IMG/VR virus record: IMGVR_UViG_3300000116_000011
Coordinates: 55,097 to 80,288 of that record
Source of the DNA: a virus
DNA: 25,192 nt
Direction: 5' to 3' (one strand)
The notes below the pieces were generated by a model. It saw only the letters and a program-made list of their open reading frames with translations. It was not told the origin of the DNA and made no database searches. This document shows, piece after piece, positions 1 to 7,900 of the stretch; position 1 is the stretch's first letter, and every line of letters begins with the position of its first letter. Position numbers and translations under genes: made by a program.

Positions 1-231
1 AAAATAAATAGTGGAACTTTTTCTCCTACAGCACAAGCCAATTCGAACACGGGAGCATCTACAGTTAGCCACGGTGACGTTAACATTAGTATAAATGTAA
101 ATGATTCTGGATCGAAAACAGAAAACTCATCAAATAATCCTTTAGCAACTCCAGAATTTGCATCAAGAGTAAAGAATGCGGTAATGGAGGTTATTGCTAG
201 AGAAAAAAGAATTGGTGGAACATTGAGATAG
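1..231 (+). CDS. Probable tape measure protein, C-terminal end (5' partial)
   Basis: Frame 1 is open from the first base to a TAG at 229-231, giving the last 76 residues of a longer protein. The segment is Ser/Thr/Asn-rich, then has a short beta-like stretch (DVNISINVND), a Pro/Ala turn and a basic helix ending REKRIGGTLR. Tape measure proteins of siphophages often end this way, with a low-complexity linker, a helix and a short Gly-Gly tail. Position supports the call: in lambda, tape measure gene H immediately precedes M-L-K-I-J, and that series follows here. Tape measure proteins set tail length and pass through the tube during DNA delivery. Only the end is visible, so coiled coils and length cannot be judged. 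The next ATG lies one base after this stop. Confidence 0.6.
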   Translation, partial: KINSGTFSPTAQANSNTGASTVSHGDVNISINVNDSGSKTENSSNNPLATPEFASRVKNAVMEVIAREKRIGGTLR

Positions 232-232
232 A

Positions 233-1186
233 ATGAAATTAAAGCCAAGCAAATATTATTTAGATTCTACAGATAAAAGATTTACTATATTTGGTGATGT
301 TATATCTGGGTTGCAATCTATTGATGCTTCATATACTATACCTATGGAAAACTCTGCAGCTATAGGAAACAGAGGTGGAATATCTAAAATTCAAAATGGG
401 TTTGGTAAAGGCAATATATCATTTAGTAAAAAAATGTTAACTTGTGATAAAAATATTACTGATTATATAGGATCAAAAGATTATATATACGGAAGTTTAG
501 AATTTTTACCTTTTGATTTAAACCCAGTCTATGACGATTTGATCGATGATTACACTTACGAGCCTGCTGATTTTGGTGACGAACAAAATCCTATAATAAA
601 ATTTGATAGCGGAATTATAGAATCTTATACATGCTCCTTTACCGTTGATTCTCTACCAGAAACAAGTGTGAATATGGCGATTTATGGAGATATGGGAAAA
701 ACAGCAAAGATTCCAACAGAAAACCCGCCAAAGGAACCAGCTACAACAGTAGATTTCATACCATTCAGCAGCGGAATATCATTAGTTTGCGATGGGAGGG
801 AATCAAATCATGTTTCAAGTTTTACTTTAACAATAATTACAGCACATCAACCTTATTATAAAATAGGATCTCTAAATCCTTGTGATATAATTCCCATAAA
901 ACCTGTAAAACAAAATTTTAATGTAGATATTGACATAATAGATTATCAAACTAGATCATTACACGATTATATTAAAACAGGAATTCATGTTAAAAATTTG
1001 AGTGTTAAAATGAGGGACAAATGCGATCCTGATAAGTATTGTACATTTGAATTCCCGAACTCTTATTTAGTTTCAGAAAATGTGAGTGTTGATTCTCAAA
1101 ATAATACTAAAGCAAAGCTTTCTTACGAATGTCTTACTATTGATAAACCGATAATTAATTATTATGGGTTTCCAGATGGGAGTTAA
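233..1186 (+). CDS. Two-domain beta-rich tail protein, paralog 1
   Basis: A 317-residue protein of no named family that I can recognise. It appears to have two beta-rich domains: about residues 15-155, ending in the strand pair around SYTCSFTVDSLPETSVNMAI, and about 180-310. A Pro/Thr-rich linker of about 25 residues joins them. The pattern (strand-rich start with LQSI, Gly turn, closing strands, then a second domain with an aromatic-Pro-x-Tyr motif, here HQPYYKIG) also occurs in the proteins at 1189-1989 and 23325-24539, so the three look like paralogs. The closing strands resemble those of tail-tube domains, so a tube-like or distal-tail ring role is possible, but this is inference. The start is the ATG one base after the upstream stop; the downstream gene starts two bases after this stop, so they are very likely co-transcribed. 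There is no signal peptide or membrane segment. Confidence 0.7.
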   Translation: MKLKPSKYYLDSTDKRFTIFGDVISGLQSIDASYTIPMENSAAIGNRGGISKIQNGFGKGNISFSKKMLTCDKNITDYIGSKDYIYGSLEFLPFDLNPVYDDLIDDYTYEPADFGDEQNPIIKFDSGIIESYTCSFTVDSLPETSVNMAIYGDMGKTAKIPTENPPKEPATTVDFIPFSSGISLVCDGRESNHVSSFTLTIITAHQPYYKIGSLNPCDIIPIKPVKQNFNVDIDIIDYQTRSLHDYIKTGIHVKNLSVKMRDKCDPDKYCTFEFPNSYLVSENVSVDSQNNTKAKLSYECLTIDKPIINYYGFPDGS

Positions 1187-1188
1187 AT

Positions 1189-1989
1189 ATGTCCAGGTAT
1201 ATAGAATATCAAGAATGCGAAGTAGAGATAGGCGGCAAAAAAGTATTAGCTCAGAGTGCAGCAATATCAATCAATGCAAATATAGAGGCTAATAGAGCAT
1301 ATGGTGGCGACTTTAGATATGGACAACATTACTCAGCATCTTCTGTAGAAACTGCAACATTAGATTTAGAATACTATATAGTAGATGCTGGAAAAGATCA
1401 TATTGAACAATTTACTGGACAAAAATATGCTGATGGAAAATTTTGTGGAATTGAGTTTTCTGGAGCTGGGTTAACAAGTTATTCAGTTTCTATGAAACCA
1501 TTTGAAGTTGTAAAATACAAGGCAACTTTCACAATCTATAGCGGTTATGATCAACGGTCAAATGGTGCGGAAGGAGTAGCGGACCCAAGCATAGGAAGAG
1601 ATGAGTTTTACGAAAAATTTGCAAATGGAGCATATTCAGAATTAATTAATTTTAATAAAGAAAATATAGGATTAGATTTTCCTAGTTCAATTGATTATTC
1701 TGTATCTTGTCAAAGAGTTCCTAAATATATTATAGGAGACAGGTATCCAAGGTCTGTAGCCTTAAGTAAAGTTGAAAGGAAAATGAGCATAGCTGGAGAA
1801 AATATTGGGTCAATCATAAGTTTTTCTGGTAAAGACTTTGCGACCGTAAAACTTTCCCCGAAAAATATAGACAAAGCGGCAAGAGGTCAAGATGTAACTT
1901 GTAATGGAATAATAACAAGCCAATCTTTAAGTGTAAGCGCTGAAGGAGTGTTAGCTGGAACTATAGGAATATACGAAAGCTTGAGATGA
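1189..1989 (+). CDS. Two-domain beta-rich tail protein, paralog 2
   Basis: A 266-residue protein with the same layout as its upstream neighbour. The first beta-rich domain (about residues 10-120) closes with GLTSYSVSMKPFEVVKYKAT; the second (about 155-266) carries SVSCQRVPKYIIGDRYP followed by a Lys/Val strand. The similarity to the 317-residue neighbour is weak at the residue level but ordered along the length, and it is clearer to the 404-residue protein at 23325-24539. A tube-like or tail-tip ring role is inferred from this and from location between the tape measure and gpM-like genes. The ATG is preceded by a GGGAG run about eight bases upstream, one of the better ribosome-binding sites here. 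The TGA stop overlaps the next ATG as ATGA, suggesting translational coupling. Confidence 0.72.
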   Translation: MSRYIEYQECEVEIGGKKVLAQSAAISINANIEANRAYGGDFRYGQHYSASSVETATLDLEYYIVDAGKDHIEQFTGQKYADGKFCGIEFSGAGLTSYSVSMKPFEVVKYKATFTIYSGYDQRSNGAEGVADPSIGRDEFYEKFANGAYSELINFNKENIGLDFPSSIDYSVSCQRVPKYIIGDRYPRSVALSKVERKMSIAGENIGSIISFSGKDFATVKLSPKNIDKAARGQDVTCNGIITSQSLSVSAEGVLAGTIGIYESLR

Positions 1990-2951
1990 ATGTTTTTGAT
2001 CCAAGACATGTTTGGGGAAATTTTGAAACCCAAAAGAAATTTTTCAGAAGTCAAGATAATTCAAACTATACATCTTATGCAGATTTTATCGCTAATTCAA
2101 AGATTGATTCTGAATTAAAAGAATTTAAATACTATAAACCATTTAATTTTGTTCCATCATACGGATCATCAGTTACTGTGCAATTCGAAAATAACGAAAT
2201 TGAATACGGAAACAAATATGTAAGCTCTAAACCAGCTCTTCTAAATAGAGTAGCAATGTCTTTTGATGTAAATTTTAACGACAGGAGCGATAAAGATGCA
2301 AACGAAATTATAAAATTTCTAGAGGAAAATGAAAATGATGTTTTTGTAATGCAAAAACATGAATACAGCGAGCTTAATGATGATGAAAAATTTAAGTCTT
2401 TAATTTCATTAGATCCTTATTTCGTTCAAGAATTTAAATGCTTTCAATTTTCTTTAACAGAAAGTTACAGAGATTTAAATTCAATAACAGCTAATTTCTA
2501 TAATCAAGACTTTTCGATGCTAACCTTAAAATATTTATTGTTTGCTAATTCAATGTCAGAAAAGAGAAAAAATATTTTTCAAGAGTATTTTTATAAAAAA
2601 CATTTAGATATATTGCCCTCATATAGTGTTAATAGTAATTCAACTTTTCACACAAAAGATTACTCGTTGGGTAACTCTAGGTCAGAGTATAGTAAAGATG
2701 GTACATTTAGTAGAACAGACGAAATAAGTATTACTTATGAAAAAATGACAGATCTAGATGCATATAAAATTTTATGCTTAATTATTGGTAGACAAGGGAT
2801 TGAGACATTTACATTTAACACAATTAAACCAGAGTTAAGAACATCAAAATTTACATGCACATCAATTAAACACGACTATGTATACAAAGATACAAACACT
2901 TTGCAGTTGAACTTAAAAGAAGAGAAAATTAAAAAAAATTTTAATATTTAA
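1986..2951 (+). CDS. Minor tail protein M-like, two tandem gpM-like domains
   Basis: A 321-residue protein. Residues about 48-176 resemble lambda gpM: a short PSYG segment, a tyrosine-rich beta stretch (EYGNKYVSSKPALLNRV), a helix with the DAN-IIKFLE pattern, then strands around FKCFQFSLTES. Residues about 207-313 repeat the order (LPSYSVN, a helix around DLDAYKILCLIIG, a phenylalanine-rich turn, then FTCTSIKHDYVYKDTNTL). Lambda gpM is a single domain of about 110 residues that forms a ring between the tail tube and the tip, so this looks like an internal duplication with an extra N-terminal 45 residues. Placement after the tape measure region and directly before a gpL gene fits gpM. The start overlaps the previous stop by four bases. 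The lysine/asparagine-rich C-terminus is not conserved in gpM. Confidence 0.72.
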   Translation: MNVFDPRHVWGNFETQKKFFRSQDNSNYTSYADFIANSKIDSELKEFKYYKPFNFVPSYGSSVTVQFENNEIEYGNKYVSSKPALLNRVAMSFDVNFNDRSDKDANEIIKFLEENENDVFVMQKHEYSELNDDEKFKSLISLDPYFVQEFKCFQFSLTESYRDLNSITANFYNQDFSMLTLKYLLFANSMSEKRKNIFQEYFYKKHLDILPSYSVNSNSTFHTKDYSLGNSRSEYSKDGTFSRTDEISITYEKMTDLDAYKILCLIIGRQGIETFTFNTIKPELRTSKFTCTSIKHDYVYKDTNTLQLNLKEEKIKKNFNI

Positions 2952-2957
2952 AAAAAA

Positions 2958-2968
2958 TATAGTAAAAT
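2958..2968 (+). promoter_or_regulatory. AT-rich promoter-like box before the gpL gene
   Basis: The 23-base gap between the gpM-like and gpL-like genes holds TATAGTAAAAT, ending six bases before the ATG, after a run of A. No ribosome-binding site is visible at this start, although upstream genes are tightly packed. The box sits at the same distance from a start codon as the TATA boxes at 14684 and near 23310. It is only a candidate, because such strings are frequent in AT-rich DNA. Confidence 0.3.
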
Positions 2969-2974
2969 ATTGTT

Positions 2975-3889
2975 ATGGCATTTTATAAAGGAGAACATAT
3001 AAATCAAGAAATTTTTTCAAACAATCAAACTTCAATGATTGATCTATGGGAAATTTCAAGAATTGGAAATAGTGAAGATGTAATCAGGTTTCATGGTGGG
3101 GTAATTAATGTAACAGATAGCCTTAAGTTCAATAACAAGGAATACTTTTATCTACCTTTTGAGGTCTCTGACCTTAGCACAAGATCAGACGGAGGCTTAT
3201 CTAGACCTACAATTAAATTAATTAATTTTCAAGGCGTATTATCAAGATATATAAAAGACAAGGACGACTTGGTTAAAGCCGAAATAACTAGAACTAAAAC
3301 TTTTGTAAGATTTTTAGATAAAGAAAATTTTTTAAACTATGATGCAGACATAGATCACTGGAAATCTATGGGTATAGATCCTGATCCAAATGCTACATTG
3401 AGACCAGACAAGTGGATAATTAACCAAAAACTTACAGAAAATAAATTTTTTGTAGAATTTGAATTATCAAATGCTCTTGATTTTGAAAATGTTTCAGTTC
3501 CAAGAAGAGTTATATTAAATAATTATTGCTGGTGGAAATATAGAGGTAAAGGATGCGGCTATAATGGAGGGCCAATATCTGATTCTAATAATGTAGGATT
3601 TGTTATAGATGGAATCACAAACAAGGGGCTTTGGGAAGCTGGGGTAGATTATAAATTAAAAGATGTTGTAACTATTCAAGTGGACGATCAGGGTATAGAA
3701 AGTAGCCCAAGAAATGTAGTATACTATTGTATAGTTGCTCACACATCTAGCTCAAAAAACAAGCCATCAATAAATACTGAGTACTGGGCTAGGGATGCTT
3801 GTAATAAAAAAATATCTGGATGTAAATTAAGATTTCCAGATGCGGACTTCTTACCATACGGAGGCTTTCCAGGTAGTAGATTGTTTTAA
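2975..3889 (+). CDS. Minor tail protein L-like, Fe-S cluster tail-tip protein with an inserted binding domain
   Basis: A 304-residue homolog of lambda gpL. Hallmarks are the N-terminal DLWEISRIG segment, the PFEVSDLSTRSDGGLSRP block (residues about 61-78) and the cysteine region starting with NNYCWWKYRGKGCGYNGGP. Lambda gpL forms a ring in the tail tip and binds a 4Fe-4S cluster through four cysteines. Here C185/C194 and C276/C283 keep gaps of 9 and 7 residues, as I recall for lambda. The stretch between the pairs is 82 residues instead of about 23. It contains W220-x6-Y, a DVV strand, a YYCIVAH strand and a closing Trp271, the pattern of CBM5/12-type carbohydrate-binding modules. A further cysteine, C252, lies in that insert. 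The stop is one base before the JAB-domain gene, and the order M-L-K is that of lambda. Confidence 0.88.
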   Translation: MAFYKGEHINQEIFSNNQTSMIDLWEISRIGNSEDVIRFHGGVINVTDSLKFNNKEYFYLPFEVSDLSTRSDGGLSRPTIKLINFQGVLSRYIKDKDDLVKAEITRTKTFVRFLDKENFLNYDADIDHWKSMGIDPDPNATLRPDKWIINQKLTENKFFVEFELSNALDFENVSVPRRVILNNYCWWKYRGKGCGYNGGPISDSNNVGFVIDGITNKGLWEAGVDYKLKDVVTIQVDDQGIESSPRNVVYYCIVAHTSSSKNKPSINTEYWARDACNKKISGCKLRFPDADFLPYGGFPGSRLF

Positions 3890-3890
3890 T

Positions 3891-4274
3891 ATGATTCATA
3901 AACAAATAGCAGAAATATGCGAAAATCTCCCACAGGAAGAAAGTTGTGGATTTTTGCTATATAAACAAAAAAAATTTTTTGTTAAACAATGTGAAAATAA
4001 AGCGGAAGATAAGGCTAGATATTTCAAAATTGATCCATTTGATTATGTAAATGCATTTAAAAAATACAAAATATTAATGTGTTATCATTCTCACGTTTTA
4101 GGTGATGAATCCCCTTCCGATTATGATATAAAATATTCAGAAGAAATGCTTATGCCTTTATACATATATAGTACAGTAACAAAAAAATATAAAATACATT
4201 ATCCACAAAAGCTTAGAATGTATAAGAATCTGAAATTACTAACAGAAAGCAAGGTTAAGTTGTGTATATTATAA
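3891..4274 (+). CDS. Tail assembly protein K-like, JAB/MPN metallopeptidase domain only
   Basis: A 127-residue protein with a complete JAMM motif. Glu17 lies in EESCGF, and His66, His68, Ser76 and Asp79 give HSH-x7-S-x2-D exactly (HSHVLGDESPSDYD). These residues bind zinc in JAB/MPN peptidases, including the N-terminal half of lambda gpK. Lambda gpK also has a C-terminal NlpC/P60 peptidoglycan hydrolase domain; none is present here, since the protein ends about 48 residues after the motif. I chose the ATG at 3891, one base after the gpL stop, rather than the in-frame ATG at 3840, which would overlap gpL by 50 bases and add 17 unrelated residues. The gene for the ubiquitin-like gpI homolog follows after 16 bases, a pairing known in lambda-type tails. 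The last codons carry a promoter-like motif. Confidence 0.85.
   Translation: MIHKQIAEICENLPQEESCGFLLYKQKKFFVKQCENKAEDKARYFKIDPFDYVNAFKKYKILMCYHSHVLGDESPSDYDIKYSEEMLMPLYIYSTVTKKYKIHYPQKLRMYKNLKLLTESKVKLCIL
4260..4273 (+). promoter_or_regulatory. TTGTGTATATTATA motif upstream of the gpI-gpJ genes
   Basis: This exact 14-mer overlaps the last codons of the JAB gene (coding L-C-I-L-stop) and ends 17 bases before the gpI-like ATG at 4291. The same 14-mer occurs at 23264-23277 (minus strand) and 23303-23316, both directly in front of genes; I saw no other exact copy. This copy continues as AATAGG, so TATAAT is present within it. It could be a late promoter driving gpI, the very long gpJ gene and the genes after it. 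AAGGTT between the motif and the ATG could serve as a weak ribosome-binding site. Confidence 0.5.
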
Positions 4275-4290
4275 TAGGTTTAAGGTTGTT

Positions 4291-4989
4291 ATGGTAAATG
4301 TTTTTTTACATGGTAAATTGGGTCAGAAATTTGGCAAAGAATGGAAACTTGATATAAGTAGTCCGCTTGAAGCTATTAAAGCTATTGATGCGAACAAAGA
4401 AGGATTCCTTGGGTATTTACTAAAAAAGAGTCAAGAGCAAACTAAATATATGGTTTTCGTTGATAAGAAACCATTAAGAAGTCAAGATGAATTAAAAATT
4501 CAAGTGAATAAAGAAGCCGAAAATATTCACTTTTTTATGGTCCCACAGGGTGGAATAGGAATGATACTTGGTGGACTTTTGGGAATGTTTGGAGGCTGGG
4601 GTGCGGGTGCTTTAGGATCAAGCATAGGTGGATTTTGGGGAGGACTATTAAGCTGGGGTGGAAATTTATTATTCGAAATAGGTGGGGCTGTATTAATGCA
4701 AGGATTAATGGATAAACTAGTGAAGGAGCCTGATCCACCAGAAATGGAAGATAGTGCTCCTAAGATGAAAAGCACATCATCATTTACTTTTTCCAGACCC
4801 ATAAATAATATAACACAAGGAGCTAGAGTCCCAGTTGGTTATGGAAGATTAAGAGTTGGTAGCACTGTAATATCATCATCCGTAATGAATTGCAGATTAA
4901 ATGCATTTGATTACTTAAATGCAACAATAAAGAAGCCAGATGGATCTCTGGAAGGAGCGGTCATTGTTGATCAGTATACTGAAAGTTAA
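4291..4989 (+). CDS. Tail assembly protein I-like, ubiquitin-fold N-terminus with Gly-rich hydrophobic segment
   Basis: A 232-residue homolog of lambda gpI. Residues 1-86 fit a beta-grasp (ubiquitin-like) domain: NVFLHGKLGQKFG, a helix at about 25-33, YMVFVDKKPL, then FFMVPQ. A Gly-Gly at 87-88 is followed by about 55 Gly/Leu/Trp-rich hydrophobic residues (89-144), which could insert in a membrane or pack inside the tip. After an acidic Pro-rich linker comes the conserved tail FSRPINNITQGARVPVGYGR (about 167-186), typical of this family. GpI and gpK are needed for assembly of the lambda tail tip and are not prominent in the mature particle. Neighbours are the JAB peptidase before and gpJ seven bases after. 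The Gly-Gly at the end of the ubiquitin-like fold, beside a JAMM peptidase, suggests a possible cleavage site; that is inference. Confidence 0.82.
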   Translation: MVNVFLHGKLGQKFGKEWKLDISSPLEAIKAIDANKEGFLGYLLKKSQEQTKYMVFVDKKPLRSQDELKIQVNKEAENIHFFMVPQGGIGMILGGLLGMFGGWGAGALGSSIGGFWGGLLSWGGNLLFEIGGAVLMQGLMDKLVKEPDPPEMEDSAPKMKSTSSFTFSRPINNITQGARVPVGYGRLRVGSTVISSSVMNCRLNAFDYLNATIKKPDGSLEGAVIVDQYTES

Positions 4990-4996
4990 GTAAATT

Positions 4997-7900
4997 ATGT
5001 ATAACCTAGTATGTTACGCTTCTAATACTACACCCAGATTGTTCAGAAGAACAATAACTGGAGACGGTTTTGGTGGAAAATTTCTAGCTGTATCTAAAGA
5101 AGATAAAGAAAAACTACAATCCACAGCATTTATGAAAATGCTGGATGTTGTATCTGAAGGCCCAATTGAAGGGTTTTGTGATGCAACTGGAGGTTTAGTT
5201 CAGGGGGCTGGAATATTAAAGGGGATTTATCTAAACGATACACCCGTACAATTAACAACATCAGACACCTCTCAAGCTGGAATTTATAATTTTAGAAATA
5301 TATCAGTAGCATGGAAAAGAGGAGAGCTAGATCAAACTCCTTTTTATGTCAACCAGGGAGAAAGTGGAGAAACTGAAGATGACAACTTTTATTGGTTAGA
5401 AGATTTTTCTTATGCATCTCAAACTATAGGAAAAAATGTTCCGTTAGGAAATCAAGTTGAACTAGAAGAGAATGACGATGGCCAGGGAAAAAGAATAACT
5501 AGTCAAACAACACACTCAGTAATGGATGAAGATGTTGACTGGCTTGGGGTTACATTAAATGTAGATCAATGTTACACCATAGATAAAGCTGGAGAGCAAC
5601 AGCCCAATAAAGGTAAAGTTATGATATGGGGAGACATAACTGGCATTACACATCGAAGCCTAGATGATGGCGTGATCGAAGAAATTATACCTGATGGGTT
5701 AAACGACTACAATGTTCTTGTTGATATTCAAGGCTTATCTTTATCTCAATACAAAGAAGATATTTGGTTGAAATTAATTGACCCGAAAGATCTCTCTGGA
5801 CCTAGACCAAGACAGATTTACATAAGAAATGTAACAGCTCAGTCATACAATTTTAAAAGTAAATTTTCAGTAACACTTGACTCAGTTACAGAAATAGTAG
5901 ACAGGAACTTTAATTACCCAGGCTCTGCTATGATTGCATCATTAGTTAATGCAGAGAACTTTGGAAATGCTCCAACTAGGTCTTTTGACATGAAACTAAA
6001 AAGGGTAAAGGTTCCCAGTAATTATGTTGAAAAATTGGAGAATGAAAAAGGGCCAACAAATTTAAGGGCATATACAAGTAGTTATGGGTCAAAGGGTAGT
6101 TCGCATACAAGCGAAGAAAGACACGAAGGAGTTTGGGATGGGACATTTAAAGAAGAATTAGAATGGACCGATAATCCAGCTTGGATTTTGTACGATATAT
6201 TGACCAATGATATTTATGGTTTAGGAGAATACATAAGAGATGTTAATTTAGACAAATGGGAATTATTTAAAATTGCCAAATATTGCGACGAACTAGTTCC
6301 AACATCAATACCAGTTGACAACTCATTTAAAAAAGAGCGGAGATTTAGTTGCAACCTTTTGCTTCAAAATCCAGCAGATGCATACAAAACTGTAAATGAG
6401 ATTTGTTCGATTTTTAGAGGTATAGCATATTTCAATAATTTGGAGATTTTTATCTCCATGAATGCTCTTAAAAATTCAATATTTAAATTCAGCAATGATT
6501 CTGTATTAGAAGGAAATTTTAGTTATGCAGGAGCTCCAAGGCAGTCAAAATTTACAGCTGTAAAAGTAGCTTACAAGGATAAAGAAGATTCATTTTTAAC
6601 TAAATACGAATACGTAGAAGATCCCGAAGGCATCACAAGATACGGCTGGAATCTAAAAGAAGTAACGGCTGTCGGCTGTACTTCTCGAGATCAAGCATTA
6701 AGGACTGCTAGGTGGATTTTATTAACTTCAGTACTCGAGGAAGAAACTGTAAGTTTTACAACAGACAGTCAAGCAGAACATATAGAACCAGGGCACATTT
6801 TTACAATATATGATGAGTTAAGAAATGGATTTAAAGTAGGGGGGAGAGTATTAGAAGTGGTCGATGATAATCCTACCCCTAGTAAAAATTATGTTTTTAT
6901 AGATCAAAAATTAGATTTAACAAAAAAATACACAAGCATAAGCTTTTTAATCCCTGATGAAGATGTTAATCTAAATGAATCTGAACATTATATTGAATTT
7001 ATACATAGAAACGGACAGCATCAAGGTGCGTCCGATGGAGGGCAAAGAGATGCTGAAATAATTCCAATAAACTCAGAAAGATCTGCAAATACAAATTTAA
7101 ACAATTATTTTGAAGTAACTACATCTGGAACTAAAATATTAACTCATCAAAACGAAGATTTAATTCAAAGAATTCCAAAAGAAATAAGCTTTATAAGTTC
7201 TTCAGCTGGATACAAAACATTCAATGATTATTTTCTTGCTACAAATGTTTTAGCTGGAATGCCTAGAGGAGATGAAAGAAAATCAGTATCAACTAAACTA
7301 AAGGAAGGAGCCTTGTATATATTGCATGGAGAAGAAGCTGATGGGTCTACAGAAGCTTTTGATTCTAAAGAATATCAATTGTTAGGTAAAACAGAAAATC
7401 AGGATGGAACATATTCTATGATTGCAATGGAATATAATAGGGAAAAATTTAGCCAAACTGACTCTTTATCAACAATATATACAGCCAGGACAGTTCCATA
7501 CGACCCGACTCCAGCAAATAGACCATCAGCTGGAGGTGGACCTTTACCTCAATTTGATGACGATCCCGACGATAATACTCAAGTACAAAACTTAGGAGCT
7601 CCAGAAAAAAATACTATTGAAGTTATAATTGCTGCGACTGGATATGTAAATTCAGAAGGGGTTACTAGATCGAGAGCAAATTACTTCATACATAATTTAG
7701 AGGAGAATGAAGATTACTATAATCCAGATGTAACAAATTTTGGAAATTACTTCATGCGAGTGCAAAGAATCACTGAAGAGTACTACAGAAGTCTCGTGGT
7801 GACAAAAATGGGTAACAATGATACAAATTTATTACAAAATAATGAATGGAAGGTTCCTGGTCTCAAACAAAAATGTGGATCAAATAAGATTTTATGGGAT

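Noticed and set aside
3840-3890. Upstream in-frame ATG extending the JAB gene by 17 residues
   Set aside because: It would overlap the gpL gene by 50 bases, the added residues do not fit the family, and the ATG at 3891 is placed as elsewhere in the operon.
4527-4802. Minus-strand Pro/Ser-rich reading frames opposite the gpI gene
   Set aside because: They are the complement of the Gly-rich segment of gpI, have low-complexity composition and no start signals.
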